Source: an uncultured Chitinophaga sp.
Lineage (GTDB): Bacteria; Bacteroidota; Bacteroidia; Cytophagales; Cyclobacteriaceae
NCBI GenBank assembly: GCA_902168205.1
Contig: CABHOK010000002.1
Coordinates: 186,001 to 250,000, forward strand
DNA length: 64,000 nt
Reading direction: 5' to 3'
The translations under genes were made by a program, and so were the position numbers. Each line of letters opens with the position of its first letter. Within the stretch, counting starts at the first letter, position 1. Positions 8,257 through 17,641 of the stretch are shown here, one piece after another. Below the pieces are notes generated by a model. It saw nothing but the letters and a program-made list of their open reading frames with translations. It was not told where the DNA came from and did no database searches.

Positions 8257-9507
8257 ATGCAACAACGCAGAGTAGTCGTTACAGGTATGGGAACTTTGTC
8301 ACCACTGGGTAATACTGTGGGCGAGTTCTGGAATAACCTGATTAACGCCAAGAGTGGTTCAGCACTTATCACAAAGTTCGACACCACAAAATTCAAGACC
8401 AAGTTTGCATGTGAATTGAAAGGGTACGACCCGTTGAATTATTTTGAAAAAGCAGAAGTAAGAAAGCTTGATCCCTTCGCACAGTATGCATTGGTGAGCA
8501 GCGACCAGGCTATAAAAGATTCAGGTCTTGATCTGAATGCTATTGATAAAACACGTGTAGGTGTTATCTGGGGTTCCGGTAACGGAGGCTTCTATACTTT
8601 TCAACAGGAAATTATAGAGTATGCGAAAGGTGATGGTACGCCGCGCATCAATCCATACTTTATACCGAAGGTAATTGTAGATATAGCAGCCGGATGGATC
8701 TCCATAAAATATGGTTTTATGGGATTGAACTTCTCAACGGTATCGGCATGCGCTACATCCAACACAGCGATCATTGATGCGATGAACTATATACGCTGGG
8801 GTAAAGCAGAAATTATAGTAGCCGGTGGATCGGAAGCCGCTATTAACGAAGCCGGTATAGGAGGGTTCAGCGCATTGAAGGCATTGTCTACACGTAACGA
8901 TAATCCGGCTGCTGCATCACGTCCGTTTGATGTAGATCGCGATGGCTTCGTAATGGGCGAAGGTGCGGGTGCATTGATACTCGAAGAATACGAGCATGCT
9001 AAACGCAGAGGTGCACGTATATATGCAGAAGTTGCAGGAGGAGGTATGTCTGCCGATGCATATCACTTAACGGCTACACATCCCGAAGGTGCCGGTGCTA
9101 TGCTGGGTATGAAATGGGCGTTGGAAGATGCCAACCTGAAACCGGAAGATGTTGACTATCTCAATCCACACGCTACATCAACACCGGTAGGTGACGAGAG
9201 CGAGATGAAGGCTGTCTCAAAATTCTTTGGCGATCACGCGAAGAAGCTGCACATCAGTGCAACAAAATCAGCTACAGGTCACTTGCTCGGTGGTGCAGGT
9301 GCAATTGAAGCGATCATCAGTATAAAAGCAATCGAGAACGGAATTATACCGCCAACGATCAACACACAACAACTCGATCCTACATTGCCACAAGGACTAA
9401 ATATAGTATTAGGCTCCAGTATAAAGAAAGATATAAACGTAGCGATGAGCAATACGTTCGGTTTTGGCGGACATAACGCTACTGCTGTGTTTAAGAAAGT
9501 ATCGTGA
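8257..9507 (+). CDS. fabF: Beta-ketoacyl-ACP synthase II (FabF/KAS II)
   Basis: 416-aa condensing enzyme of full KAS II length. The catalytic triad is visible as C165 in VSACATSN, H305 in NPHATSTPVGD and H342 in ATKSATGHLLGGAGA, with K337 in the ATKS motif; the C-terminal NTFGFGGHNA glycine loop is intact. It elongates acyl-ACP with malonyl-ACP in the cytoplasm. There is no acpP next to it, so it is probably an accessory copy rather than the housekeeping one. The 7-nt spacing to the TetR gene and the shared operator suggest regulated expression, perhaps to adjust membrane lipid chain length. Confidence 0.9.
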   Translation: MQQRRVVVTGMGTLSPLGNTVGEFWNNLINAKSGSALITKFDTTKFKTKFACELKGYDPLNYFEKAEVRKLDPFAQYALVSSDQAIKDSGLDLNAIDKTRVGVIWGSGNGGFYTFQQEIIEYAKGDGTPRINPYFIPKVIVDIAAGWISIKYGFMGLNFSTVSACATSNTAIIDAMNYIRWGKAEIIVAGGSEAAINEAGIGGFSALKALSTRNDNPAAASRPFDVDRDGFVMGEGAGALILEEYEHAKRRGARIYAEVAGGGMSADAYHLTATHPEGAGAMLGMKWALEDANLKPEDVDYLNPHATSTPVGDESEMKAVSKFFGDHAKKLHISATKSATGHLLGGAGAIEAIISIKAIENGIIPPTINTQQLDPTLPQGLNIVLGSSIKKDINVAMSNTFGFGGHNATAVFKKVS

Positions 9508-9530
9508 TAAGTTATTGGGATCTGCTGGGA

Positions 9531-10883
9531 TCAGAAGCGAAGTGTGAAGACAGTTCGCACTTCTGGTTCTGATTCCACAGTAATAGAACCATTATGCATT
9601 TGCATAATCTGCCGCGACAGGCTCAGGCCAATACCTGAGCCTGTTCGTTTGGTAGTATAGAAGGGAACAAAGATGTGATCAATTGCTTCTTTAATTATAC
9701 CCTGTCCGTTGTCGATAACTTCAATCAATATAGCCGAGCCATCGTAGCGGCCTATCAGTTCAAGTGCGGGGTGTTCGGTTTCTCCCAGGGCCTCAATAGC
9801 ATTCTTCAGCAGGTTGATTAACACCTGTTCAATCATTTCAAGATCGGCCTGTATAGTCAGGTATTCTGAACTGCACTCTACGCGAAAGTTGATGTTCGTC
9901 TTTTTCAATTCAGTCTTCATCAACTGGGCAACGTGTTCCAGCAAACTCTGTAGCCGTACCGTTGCGAGCTTGGGCTTAGGCAGCGAAGTATATTCGCGGT
10001 ATGCGTCAATGAATTTGATGAGACCTTTGCTTCGGTTCTCAATCGTACTTAAACCTTCACGAAGATCTTCTGCACCTTCTTCCTTCAATTCATAATGATT
10101 GCCCATTTTCTCCATGTCATGATCCAAAATCTCGCGCAGGGTAGAAGTGAGCGAAGATATAGGGGTAATGGAATTCATGATCTCATGGCGCAATACACGC
10201 GTCAGGTTTTGCCACGCTTCGAGTTCCTGCTTCTGTAATTCCGGTTGAATGTTTTGGAGCGTGATCAGTCTCACATCCGTTCCCCGAATGCGTAACTCAG
10301 TGGACTGTACCGTTAGGTATAGTTCGTTACTGCCTTTATAAAGTTCACTCTTGCCCGGCTCTACACTATTAATAGAATGATATAGCTTGGGATTGATCGC
10401 GATGAGTTCATTGATATTCTTGATGGATGTAATCCCCATGAATCGCTTCGCATTCGCGTTAATCAATTGCACATTCCCGTCAATATCAAATGAGAGTATA
10501 CCGGTGCGTACCTGTTGTACAACGGTGTTGAGGTATTGGCCGTGTTCTTCTTTTTCAGACCGTGCCTTGCGGAAAGCCTCGAGCACTTCGTTGAAAGCTT
10601 CATTCAGATCTTTGAAACTTTTGCCGAGTTTATTGTCGGAGGCAAAACCGGAAATGAAATCAGAATATTTTACAGATTCGAGGAAGCGTGTAAGCTTACG
10701 GTTTGTCTGACTGACAAATCGAAAAATCTCTACAAGCTGTAGCACGATGATCGTACCCATGAGCATGGCAGCGAATAACATGTTCGGTCTTACGACCATG
10801 TACATGAATAGCGCCATGGTTAATCCCAACATGACCACGCGCAGAATAACGCGGGTACGAAAATCTTTAAAGCCGAAGTTCAC
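9531..10883 (-). CDS. NtrY-like membrane sensor histidine kinase
   Basis: 450 aa starting at GTG (10883); no ATG lies in a sensible place upstream. Two hydrophobic segments occupy residues 12-50, followed by a HAMP-like linker and a PAS domain (VRTGILSFDIDGNVQLINANAKRFMGI). The kinase core has H-box LRHEIMNSITPISSL, N-box LINLLKNAIEAL, G1 EVIDNGQGI and G2 GSGIGLSLSRQI. It should autophosphorylate and pass the phosphate to the sigma54 response regulator encoded 97 nt upstream in the same transcript. Too short a periplasmic loop is visible for ligand sensing outside; the signal may be membrane-borne or cytoplasmic. Confidence 0.9.
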   Translation of the reverse strand: MNFGFKDFRTRVILRVVMLGLTMALFMYMVVRPNMLFAAMLMGTIIVLQLVEIFRFVSQTNRKLTRFLESVKYSDFISGFASDNKLGKSFKDLNEAFNEVLEAFRKARSEKEEHGQYLNTVVQQVRTGILSFDIDGNVQLINANAKRFMGITSIKNINELIAINPKLYHSINSVEPGKSELYKGSNELYLTVQSTELRIRGTDVRLITLQNIQPELQKQELEAWQNLTRVLRHEIMNSITPISSLTSTLREILDHDMEKMGNHYELKEEGAEDLREGLSTIENRSKGLIKFIDAYREYTSLPKPKLATVRLQSLLEHVAQLMKTELKKTNINFRVECSSEYLTIQADLEMIEQVLINLLKNAIEALGETEHPALELIGRYDGSAILIEVIDNGQGIIKEAIDHIFVPFYTTKRTGSGIGLSLSRQIMQMHNGSITVESEPEVRTVFTLRF

Positions 10884-10980
10884 TGAATGCGATTCGAAAA
10901 TTACCGGTTCAAAGTTCCAAGTTAAAAGAATACTTGTTCGTTTCTACTATCACAACATGAAACTTTGAACGTGATGCAGG

Positions 10981-12363
10981 TTAAAGTCCATACTTTTCCA
11001 ATCTCCGGTATAATGACGATCGTGTTAGCCCTAATTCTGTTGCCGCCTGCGTAATGTTACCGTTGTATTTTTTGAGCACTTTACGGATGAGCAGTTTTTC
11101 GACTTCTTCAAGGTTATATTGTTCGAGACTCAGTTGTCCGTCTTCTTTGCCAGACGAAGGTGTGAAGTTGAAATCCTCCGGCTGCAATACACTGCTGTTG
11201 CTCAGAATCACGGCACGTTCAATAGCATGCTGTAATTCGCGAATGTTACCTGGCCACGGGTGCTTGTGCATGCGTGTCATGGCACCTTCGCTGATCTTCG
11301 TTACACTCTTGTCGTACTTCTGCGCATAGTATTTCAGAAAGTGTGTGGCCAGTAAAGGTATATCTTCAAAGCGCTCGCGCAGTGCCGGTATCTCGATCTC
11401 AATGGTGTTTATCCGATACAGCAAATCCTGGCGGAAGCGATTCTCTTTTACCATTTCATAGAGCGGCATGTTGGTAGCGCAGATAAGGCGGATGTTGATT
11501 GGTGTGTCTTTGTTCGAACCTACGCGACTAACTTTTCTGTTCTGTAATACTGTGAGGAGTTTCGCTTGCAGCGGCATGGATAAATTACCGATCTCATCCA
11601 GGAAGAGTGTACCGTTGTTGGACAATTCAAATCTCCCTGCGCGATCTTCTTTCGCATCAGTGAAGGCACCTTTCTTATGACCGAAGAGTTCGCTTTCAAA
11701 AAGTGTTTCGGTGATAGAACCGAGATCAACGCCTACAAAGTTTTCATTCTGTCGGGATGAATTTTTATGGATAGCACGAGCTATGAGTTCCTTACCAGTA
11801 CCATTCTCTCCGAGGATCAATACATTCGCATCGGTACGTGCCACGCGATCAATCGTCTGAAATATTTTCTGCATAGCAGCACTCTGTCCAATGATCTCGC
11901 TGAACCGGTTGTTCAGCGCCTGGTTGATCTCGTGATTTTTTATCTTGAGATTTTCAATTACATCGCGCGATTCCCGAAGCCGCATAGCCGAATATAGTGT
12001 AGCGAGTAATTTTTCATTTTCCCACGGCTTCAAAACAAAATCCGTAGCACCTGCTTTTATAGCCTTAACCGCCATCTGTATATCTCCATACGCTGTGATC
12101 AATACAACTACTGACGATGGATCGATTTGCAGGATGCGTTCAAGCCAGTAATATCCTTCGCTGCCGCTGCTTACATCTTTGGTAAAGTTCATGTCGAGCA
12201 GTATAACATCGTAATCCTCATTCCCCATCAATGCGGGTATAGCTTCCGGATTTTTCTCAATATCCACCTGAGCAAAATGTCGCTTCAGGTGCATCTTCGC
12301 GGCTTTTAAAAGGTCTTCATTATCGTCAACGATCAGAATCTTACCTTGCTTGGTCTCAGACAT
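10981..12363 (-). CDS. Sigma54-dependent response regulator (NtrC/AtoC-like)
   Basis: 460 aa in three domains. The receiver has acidic pair D13-D14 and phosphoacceptor D57 in VILLDMNF. The AAA+ activator domain has Walker A GENGTGKE and the sigma54 loop as GAFTDA rather than GAFTGA, a tolerated variant. A C-terminal Fis-type HTH reads NITQAATELGLTRSSLYRRL. It opens sigma54 promoters after phosphorylation by the kinase encoded next. It is transcribed divergently from the MacA/LolD efflux genes, and the 402-nt spacer contains a 16-bp palindrome and a sigma54-like -24/-12 sequence, pointing to that operon as a target. Confidence 0.92.
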   Translation of the reverse strand: MSETKQGKILIVDDNEDLLKAAKMHLKRHFAQVDIEKNPEAIPALMGNEDYDVILLDMNFTKDVSSGSEGYYWLERILQIDPSSVVVLITAYGDIQMAVKAIKAGATDFVLKPWENEKLLATLYSAMRLRESRDVIENLKIKNHEINQALNNRFSEIIGQSAAMQKIFQTIDRVARTDANVLILGENGTGKELIARAIHKNSSRQNENFVGVDLGSITETLFESELFGHKKGAFTDAKEDRAGRFELSNNGTLFLDEIGNLSMPLQAKLLTVLQNRKVSRVGSNKDTPINIRLICATNMPLYEMVKENRFRQDLLYRINTIEIEIPALRERFEDIPLLATHFLKYYAQKYDKSVTKISEGAMTRMHKHPWPGNIRELQHAIERAVILSNSSVLQPEDFNFTPSSGKEDGQLSLEQYNLEEVEKLLIRKVLKKYNGNITQAATELGLTRSSLYRRLEKYGL

Positions 12364-12593
12364 TATCTATAGGGTTTAAAATTAAGGTCAAAGTATATAT
12401 ATACCCTCACACTACGCACCGTCTACACGCCACAGTCAACATACACAACTGCCCACGTATCCACGTAAACACATAAGGATTCGTCCGCTAGCGGGCAAAG
12501 CGTGTACCGAAACCGTTACACCGTTAAAAACTGTGAAAAACACGTTTCTGAGCATTTTTTAAAGAAAATTGTCCGTTCGCATCCGGACACACA

Positions 12594-12609
12594 CGTTCAC
12601 ATGTGAACG
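12594..12609. promoter_or_regulatory. 16-bp palindrome, candidate enhancer site for the NtrC-type regulator
   Basis: CGTTCACATGTGAACG is a perfect 16-bp dyad. Its centre is about 86 bp upstream of the start predicted from the sigma54-like element at 12661-12677, a normal distance for an upstream activating sequence bound by a Fis-type HTH dimer. A second short dyad (GTGTA..TACAC) lies at about 12507-12527. Confidence 0.5.
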
Positions 12610-12660
12610 AGAACTGTACAGCAATAATGTTGAATTCAAGTCAAATTCGCATTCTGGCGC

Positions 12661-12677
12661 TTGGCACACTTGTTGGC
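12661..12677 (+). promoter_or_regulatory. Candidate sigma54 (-24/-12) promoter of the efflux operon
   Basis: TTGGCACACTTGTTGGC resembles the TTGGCAC-N5-TTGC consensus. The -24 half is perfect, while the -12 half reads TTGGC, so GG and GC are one base further apart than ideal. It sits about 100 nt upstream of the adaptor gene, between it and a divergently encoded sigma54 activator. Confidence 0.4.
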
Positions 12678-12765
12678 TTGCTGCCAGTGTCCGCGATGTA
12701 TAGTGAACGTAATCGGGTGACACGATTATCGGAGAAATATAGCGGCGACTTATAACTCAATACGA

Positions 12766-14013
12766 ATGGACAAACAGATTAAGAAGAAAAAGTGGACGAT
12801 AAAACGTCTTGCCACCTACGGTGGAATTTCCGTGTTAGTAATTTTTGTAGCGTATCAGCTCATCTTCGCTGACAGACGACAAAAACTAAAGATCGAGAAA
12901 GACAAGATTACGATCTCAACGGTTGGCCGCGGTGTATTCCAGGAATTTATTCCGCAGACCGGTACTGTTGAGCCAAGTCGCACGGTATATCTCGATGCCA
13001 TTGAAGGAGGAAAAATAAAACGCGTAGTGGCCGAGAGCGGTGCTATGCTGAAAGAAGGAGATATAATTTTAGAATTAAGCAACCTTAACCGCGAATTGGA
13101 TGTCTTAAGTCAGGAAGCGCAGTTGAGCGAAAGTATAAACCGTAACCGTGATACCCGTTTGGCTATTACGCAAAACGACTTGCAACAGCGGCAAACACTG
13201 GCGCTCATTCAAAGTCTTTTGGCGACTTTAGAGCCGCAGTATAAACGTGAAAAAACTTTGTACGAGAAGAAGCTGATTTCCAAGCAGACTTTCGAAAAGA
13301 CAGAGGCTGACTATAATTATAACCTGGAGCGTTGGAAGATTACGTACGAGGCGTATCGAATCGATTCGATCGATCGTATCCGTCAGCTTCGTAACATCAA
13401 CCACCTGGAAAGCCGTATGAGCCAGAACCTGGATGGTGTAGGAAGAATTCTGGATAACCTGGTGATTCGCGCTCCCATCGATGGACAGTTATCTCGTCCG
13501 CAGCTGGATGTTGGACAAAGTGTAACGCCGGGTCAACGTTTAGGACAGGTGGATATCGTAGGAAGTTATAAAGTTCGTGTGCCGATAGATGAACTATACT
13601 TGCCACGCATCACAACCGGATTACATGCTACAACAACGTTCAACAATAAGGACTATAAACTGGAGATCATGTATATATATCCTACGATTGAGAACGGTAG
13701 ATTCTTTGTAGATATGAACTTTGTTGGTGAAACACCTTCTGGTATACGCAGAGGTCAGTCCCTTCGACTGCGTATTGAATTAGGACAGTCTTCAGAAGAG
13801 TTGTTGTTGCCGGTAGGCGGATTCTATAAAGATACCGGTGGTAACTGGGTATTCGTAATGGACAGCGAGAACCGCGCAGTACGCAGAGATATAAAACTGG
13901 GCAGAAAGAATACCGAACACTTCGAAGTGCTGGAAGGCTTGCAGCCGGGTGATAAAGTAATCACCTCATCATACGAAAACTTTGGCGACAGCGAGGTATT
14001 GTTACTGGACTAA
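12766..14013 (+). CDS. Periplasmic adaptor subunit of an efflux system (HlyD/MacA family)
   Basis: 415 aa with a cytoplasmic basic start (MDKQIKKKKWTIKRL), one membrane anchor (residues 14-30), and a lipoyl half-motif (GTVEPSRTVYLDAIEGGKI..). A coiled-coil hairpin of about 120 residues, the second lipoyl half (VIRAPIDGQLSRPQLDVGQSV), and beta-barrel and membrane-proximal domains ending GDKVITSSYENF complete it. Such adaptors link an inner-membrane ABC transporter to a TolC-like outer-membrane channel. The LolD-type ATPase follows 92 nt downstream and two FtsX-type permeases after that; no TolC homologue is in the window. Confidence 0.88.
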   Translation: MDKQIKKKKWTIKRLATYGGISVLVIFVAYQLIFADRRQKLKIEKDKITISTVGRGVFQEFIPQTGTVEPSRTVYLDAIEGGKIKRVVAESGAMLKEGDIILELSNLNRELDVLSQEAQLSESINRNRDTRLAITQNDLQQRQTLALIQSLLATLEPQYKREKTLYEKKLISKQTFEKTEADYNYNLERWKITYEAYRIDSIDRIRQLRNINHLESRMSQNLDGVGRILDNLVIRAPIDGQLSRPQLDVGQSVTPGQRLGQVDIVGSYKVRVPIDELYLPRITTGLHATTTFNNKDYKLEIMYIYPTIENGRFFVDMNFVGETPSGIRRGQSLRLRIELGQSSEELLLPVGGFYKDTGGNWVFVMDSENRAVRRDIKLGRKNTEHFEVLEGLQPGDKVITSSYENFGDSEVLLLD

Positions 14014-14105
14014 TTGTAACTTTTATTTAAAATAGGAGTACTATTAACGACTATAAAACTTAATTGATAAACCGAACATCATAACCACAATAAAATAAAC
14101 CTGCC

Positions 14106-14795
14106 ATGATCAAACTTAAAAATCTTGAAAAAGTCTACACGACAGAAGAAGTAGAAACAACCGCGTTAAACAACATCAACCTCGAAATTAAAGAGGGAGA
14201 GTTTGTGGCCATCATGGGCCCGTCTGGTTGCGGAAAGTCAACGTTGCTCAACATCCTGGGTTTATTGGACAATCCTTCAGGCGGTGAGTATTATTTTGGT
14301 GAACACGAAGTAGCTAAATACTCTGAGCGCCAGCGTGCGCAACTTCGTAAAGGCTCTATCGGTTTCGTATTCCAGAGCTTTAACCTCATTGACGAACTTA
14401 CTGTATTCGAAAATGTAGAGTTACCACTGTTGTATATGAAAGTGCCTGCGGCAGAACGCAAGCAGCGCGTTGAAGAAGTACTCGAGCGCATGAACATCAT
14501 GCACCGCAGAAACCACTTCCCGCAGCAGCTCTCCGGTGGTCAGCAACAACGTGTGGCTATATCGCGTGCCATTGTAGCAAAACCAAGAGTGATACTGGCC
14601 GATGAACCTACCGGTAACCTGGACTCTGCCAACGGTGAAGAAGTAATGAAGCTCCTGTCTCAATTGAATGAAGAAGGAACAACCATCGTAATGGTGACTC
14701 ACTCACCGTATGATGCAAACTATGCACACCGCATTGTTAACTTGTTCGATGGTAAAGTTGTAACCGAGAACATCAAGGAACATTTCCATATTTAG
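14106..14795 (+). CDS. ABC transporter ATP-binding protein (MacB/LolD type)
   Basis: 229 aa ATPase with Walker A GPSGCGKST (residues about 38-46), Q-loop FVFQSFNLI, signature LSGGQQQRVAISRAI, Walker B VILADEPTGNLD and H-loop VMVTHS. The short length and the DNPSGGEYYFG segment are typical of the MacB/LolD/FtsE group that powers mechanotransmission permeases. It would pair with the FtsX-type permeases at 15084 and 17642 and the upstream adaptor. A strong hairpin terminator lies between this gene and the first permease. Confidence 0.92.
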   Translation: MIKLKNLEKVYTTEEVETTALNNINLEIKEGEFVAIMGPSGCGKSTLLNILGLLDNPSGGEYYFGEHEVAKYSERQRAQLRKGSIGFVFQSFNLIDELTVFENVELPLLYMKVPAAERKQRVEEVLERMNIMHRRNHFPQQLSGGQQQRVAISRAIVAKPRVILADEPTGNLDSANGEEVMKLLSQLNEEGTTIVMVTHSPYDANYAHRIVNLFDGKVVTENIKEHFHI

Positions 14796-14897
14796 TCTCA
14801 GGTATACCGCTTCTTGCTATACCCTTTAAACCGAACAGGACGTAGCAGCCAGTTGATCGTGGCGGTCAACCACTGGCGATACTCCTTATAAGTATAC

Positions 14898-14926
14898 AGC
14901 CCGGCAAAACCAGCCGGGCTTTTTTT
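14898..14926 (+). terminator. Rho-independent terminator inside the efflux locus
   Basis: Stem AGCCCGGC (14898-14905) with GCCGGGCT (14913-14920), 7-nt loop, followed by an unbroken T run. It would end or attenuate transcripts leaving the ATPase gene before the permease gene. The remaining 14796-15083 spacer holds nothing else clear. Confidence 0.85.
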
Positions 14927-15083
14927 ATTGACCGGAAGTGAACACGGGGTTGTACAGTTCCGAATGGTATACTGTGCGAAATAAGCTATAGATGCACTTT
15001 TATGCAGTGGCATATTTATTGGCCGATGCATGCAACCTCTCATCAGGGATGGTAGTCTTATAACCAATTCGACCCTTAACCCC

Positions 15084-17456
15084 ATGATAAAAAACTATCT
15101 CCTCATCACTTTGCGTAGTATGATGAAGAATAAACTCTTCATCCTGATTAATGTGTTCGGTCTCGCCATTGGTATTGGCTGTTGTATTGTAGCGTACTTC
15201 AACTGGGAGTTTGATACTATATTTAATACCCATCACGTGCATGCTGACAAGATATACCGTGTTAGCCAGGTGCGTGAATTTGAAGGCACCGAACGACTTT
15301 ATGGATATACTTCGTTGCCGATGGGCCCCACCGTTCGGCAAAATATACCCGATGCTGAGAAGGTAACAAGACTAAATCGCTCCTGGTCTAATTTCAAAGT
15401 GGAAGACAACTTGTTTCCCGGTGGTATAGCCTATGTTGATCCTGACTTCTTCGAGATGTTTTCATTCGAATTTATCCATGGCCAACCTGCCGATTTGAAG
15501 GATAAATCAAAAGTATTTTTAAGCGATGAACAGGCGAAGCGCCTCTTTGGCAGTACAGATGTTGTGGGTAAACAACTTACGCAAGTGCTCGGCACAGAAC
15601 TAAAAGAATTTACGGTAGGCGGTGTATTTAAAAAGCAGCCACAGAGTTCAAGTTTCCGCTTTCAGGCCTATATGCACTTCGATAACTTCTTTGATGATGC
15701 AAAAGATGTAAAGGAAACGGATTGGAAAACATGGACAACAATGTTCGTCATGATTCCCAACCCGACACGCGTAAATGCTATACATAAACAGTTACAGGCT
15801 TACCGCGAGAACAACAATAAAGTTCGTGAGGATTTTATAGTAAAGGAGTATGTGCTGGATCCATTCGTAGGAATGGCACAGCGTGATGAGATAAATGATA
15901 CCTGGAATGAGACATGGGACGCCAACCCGCGCTCGGCTGTATATGCGCCTACCATTATGGCGGTGCTGGTATTGCTGATCGCCTGTTTTAACATGACCAA
16001 TACATCTATCGCTATATCTTCCCGAAGGCTGAAAGAGATTGGTATACGAAAAGTAATGGGTAGCATGCGGGCGCAGTTGATTGTGCAGTTCATTGGTGAA
16101 ACCATGTTTATATGTTTTCTCTCGCTCGTGATTGGACTTTTTCTCGGTGAAGTATTACTGAATGCGTGGAACTCGCTGTGGGAAGAAATGAAACTCACGT
16201 CACACTATATAGATAACCCCGGATTTGTATTATTTCTCGTTGCTGTACTGTTGTTTACAGGCTTGATTGCAGGCAGTTACCCAGCATTCTATATCAGCAG
16301 TTTCGAACCTGTAGGTATATTAAAAGGTAAACTGAAGCTTGGAGGTACCAACCTGTTTACACGTGTACTTCTTTGCCTGCAATATGCTATATCGTTGTTG
16401 GCTATTGTCTGTTCAATTGCTTTCTACCAGAATTCCAAATACCAGCGTGATTTCGATCTTGGCTTTAATGAAGAAAGCGTTATTATAGCATACGTTGAAA
16501 ACGGGAATGAATATGAAACGTATCGCAATGCATTGGTGCAGAATAAAGATATACTTTCGGTAGCCGGCTCAAAACACAGTATATTTTCACAGCGCTATAA
16601 GGATCCTGTAAAGTATGAATCCAAACAGTTTGAGGTGGATATCATTGACGTAGGCGATGATTACCTGAAAACCATGGGACTGACATTGACTGAAGGTCGT
16701 GACTTCCAGAAAGACTCTGAAACAGATCGTAAAGAGTCGGTGATCATCACACAAAAAATGGCCGATATATTCAAGTGGGAGAAACCGCTAGGAAAAGAAA
16801 TTCTCTGGCACGACACGGTAAAGTTATATGTAGTAGGGGTAGTGAAAGATGTATATACGGTAGGGCTATGGGCACAAATGGAACCGATGATGATTCGGTA
16901 TACCAACAAGGAACAATACACCCACGTTATTGTAAATGCTCCCATCGAAAAGTTAACGGCAGTGAACGCCTTTATGGAAAAAGAATGGAAACAGATTTTC
17001 CCAAACAGACTTTATAACGGCCGCTATTTATACGAAGAAATGAAGGAAGCCTTTACTGTAAATGATAATATAGTGAAGATGTTTATCTTCCTGGGAATAG
17101 TAGCGATGATCCTCTCGGCAACCGGATTGTTCACGCTGGTATCACTGAATATAATCAAGAAGATGAAAGAAATAGGTGTGCGGAAAGTATTGGGTGCATC
17201 GATTGTAAACATTACCCGCATCATTAACACGGAGTTTGTGATTATCCTGCTGATCGCCTCGGTATTGGGTTGTGCCCTGGGATATTTTATGGTAGATTTA
17301 TTAATGGGCAGTATTTGGGATTACTATCAAAGCACGACAATGATCACGTTTATAGTTTCGATCGTGGTGATGTTTGTGATCTCGGCTGTAACGATCGGAT
17401 ATAAAGTTTTCAGTGCAGCCTCGATGAATCCGGTGAATACGTTGAGGGACGAGTGA
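15084..17456 (+). CDS. FtsX/MacB-type ABC transporter permease
   Basis: I prefer the ATG at 15084 (790 aa), since MIKNYLLITLRSMMKNK is the standard start of this Bacteroidota permease family; the 18 residues before it are atypical. Architecture: first TM helix (FILINVFGLAIGIGCCIVAY), a MacB periplasmic domain, and a three-TM FtsX block with the coupling motif RLKEIGIRKVMGS. A second TM/periplasmic half follows, then a final FtsX block with KMKEIGVRKVLGAS. The C-terminus MNPVNTLRDE is also family-typical. Probably works with the ATPase at 14106; substrate unknown. Confidence 0.9.
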   Translation: MIKNYLLITLRSMMKNKLFILINVFGLAIGIGCCIVAYFNWEFDTIFNTHHVHADKIYRVSQVREFEGTERLYGYTSLPMGPTVRQNIPDAEKVTRLNRSWSNFKVEDNLFPGGIAYVDPDFFEMFSFEFIHGQPADLKDKSKVFLSDEQAKRLFGSTDVVGKQLTQVLGTELKEFTVGGVFKKQPQSSSFRFQAYMHFDNFFDDAKDVKETDWKTWTTMFVMIPNPTRVNAIHKQLQAYRENNNKVREDFIVKEYVLDPFVGMAQRDEINDTWNETWDANPRSAVYAPTIMAVLVLLIACFNMTNTSIAISSRRLKEIGIRKVMGSMRAQLIVQFIGETMFICFLSLVIGLFLGEVLLNAWNSLWEEMKLTSHYIDNPGFVLFLVAVLLFTGLIAGSYPAFYISSFEPVGILKGKLKLGGTNLFTRVLLCLQYAISLLAIVCSIAFYQNSKYQRDFDLGFNEESVIIAYVENGNEYETYRNALVQNKDILSVAGSKHSIFSQRYKDPVKYESKQFEVDIIDVGDDYLKTMGLTLTEGRDFQKDSETDRKESVIITQKMADIFKWEKPLGKEILWHDTVKLYVVGVVKDVYTVGLWAQMEPMMIRYTNKEQYTHVIVNAPIEKLTAVNAFMEKEWKQIFPNRLYNGRYLYEEMKEAFTVNDNIVKMFIFLGIVAMILSATGLFTLVSLNIIKKMKEIGVRKVLGASIVNITRIINTEFVIILLIASVLGCALGYFMVDLLMGSIWDYYQSTTMITFIVSIVVMFVISAVTIGYKVFSAASMNPVNTLRDE

Positions 17457-17462
17457 TGGGGA

Positions 17463-17548
17463 AGTCCGAAAGTCGGGAAGACCGGAAGACAAAAGCTTGG
17501 AAGTCCGGAGGACTGAAAGAAAAGTGGAAGGTCTCAAACTTTCGGACT
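17463..17548. repeat. GC-rich GGAAG-octamer inverted-repeat element
   Basis: AGTCCGAAAGT at 17463-17473 is the exact reverse complement of ACTTTCGGACT at 17538-17548. The interior repeats TCGGGAAG, ACCGGAAG and GTCCGGAGG units. This is the same vocabulary as the element at 261-381, here directly behind a permease stop codon and filling half of the gap to the next permease. Confidence 0.7.
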
Positions 17549-17641
17549 AAATTACTTTCAAACTTATTTATAACTTCACTGTAACCTCGATTACTTCAAA
17601 AGCGTCACATATAAAATCACTAAGCCGCTAACTATATCTCT

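Noticed and set aside
15030-15083. Longer start of the first permease
   Set aside because: The 18 extra residues are not family-like, and the ATG at 15084 begins with the conserved MIKNYL sequence.
14798-15085. Minus-strand 95-aa open frame
   Set aside because: It runs through a clear terminator hairpin and the start of the permease gene, with no coding character.
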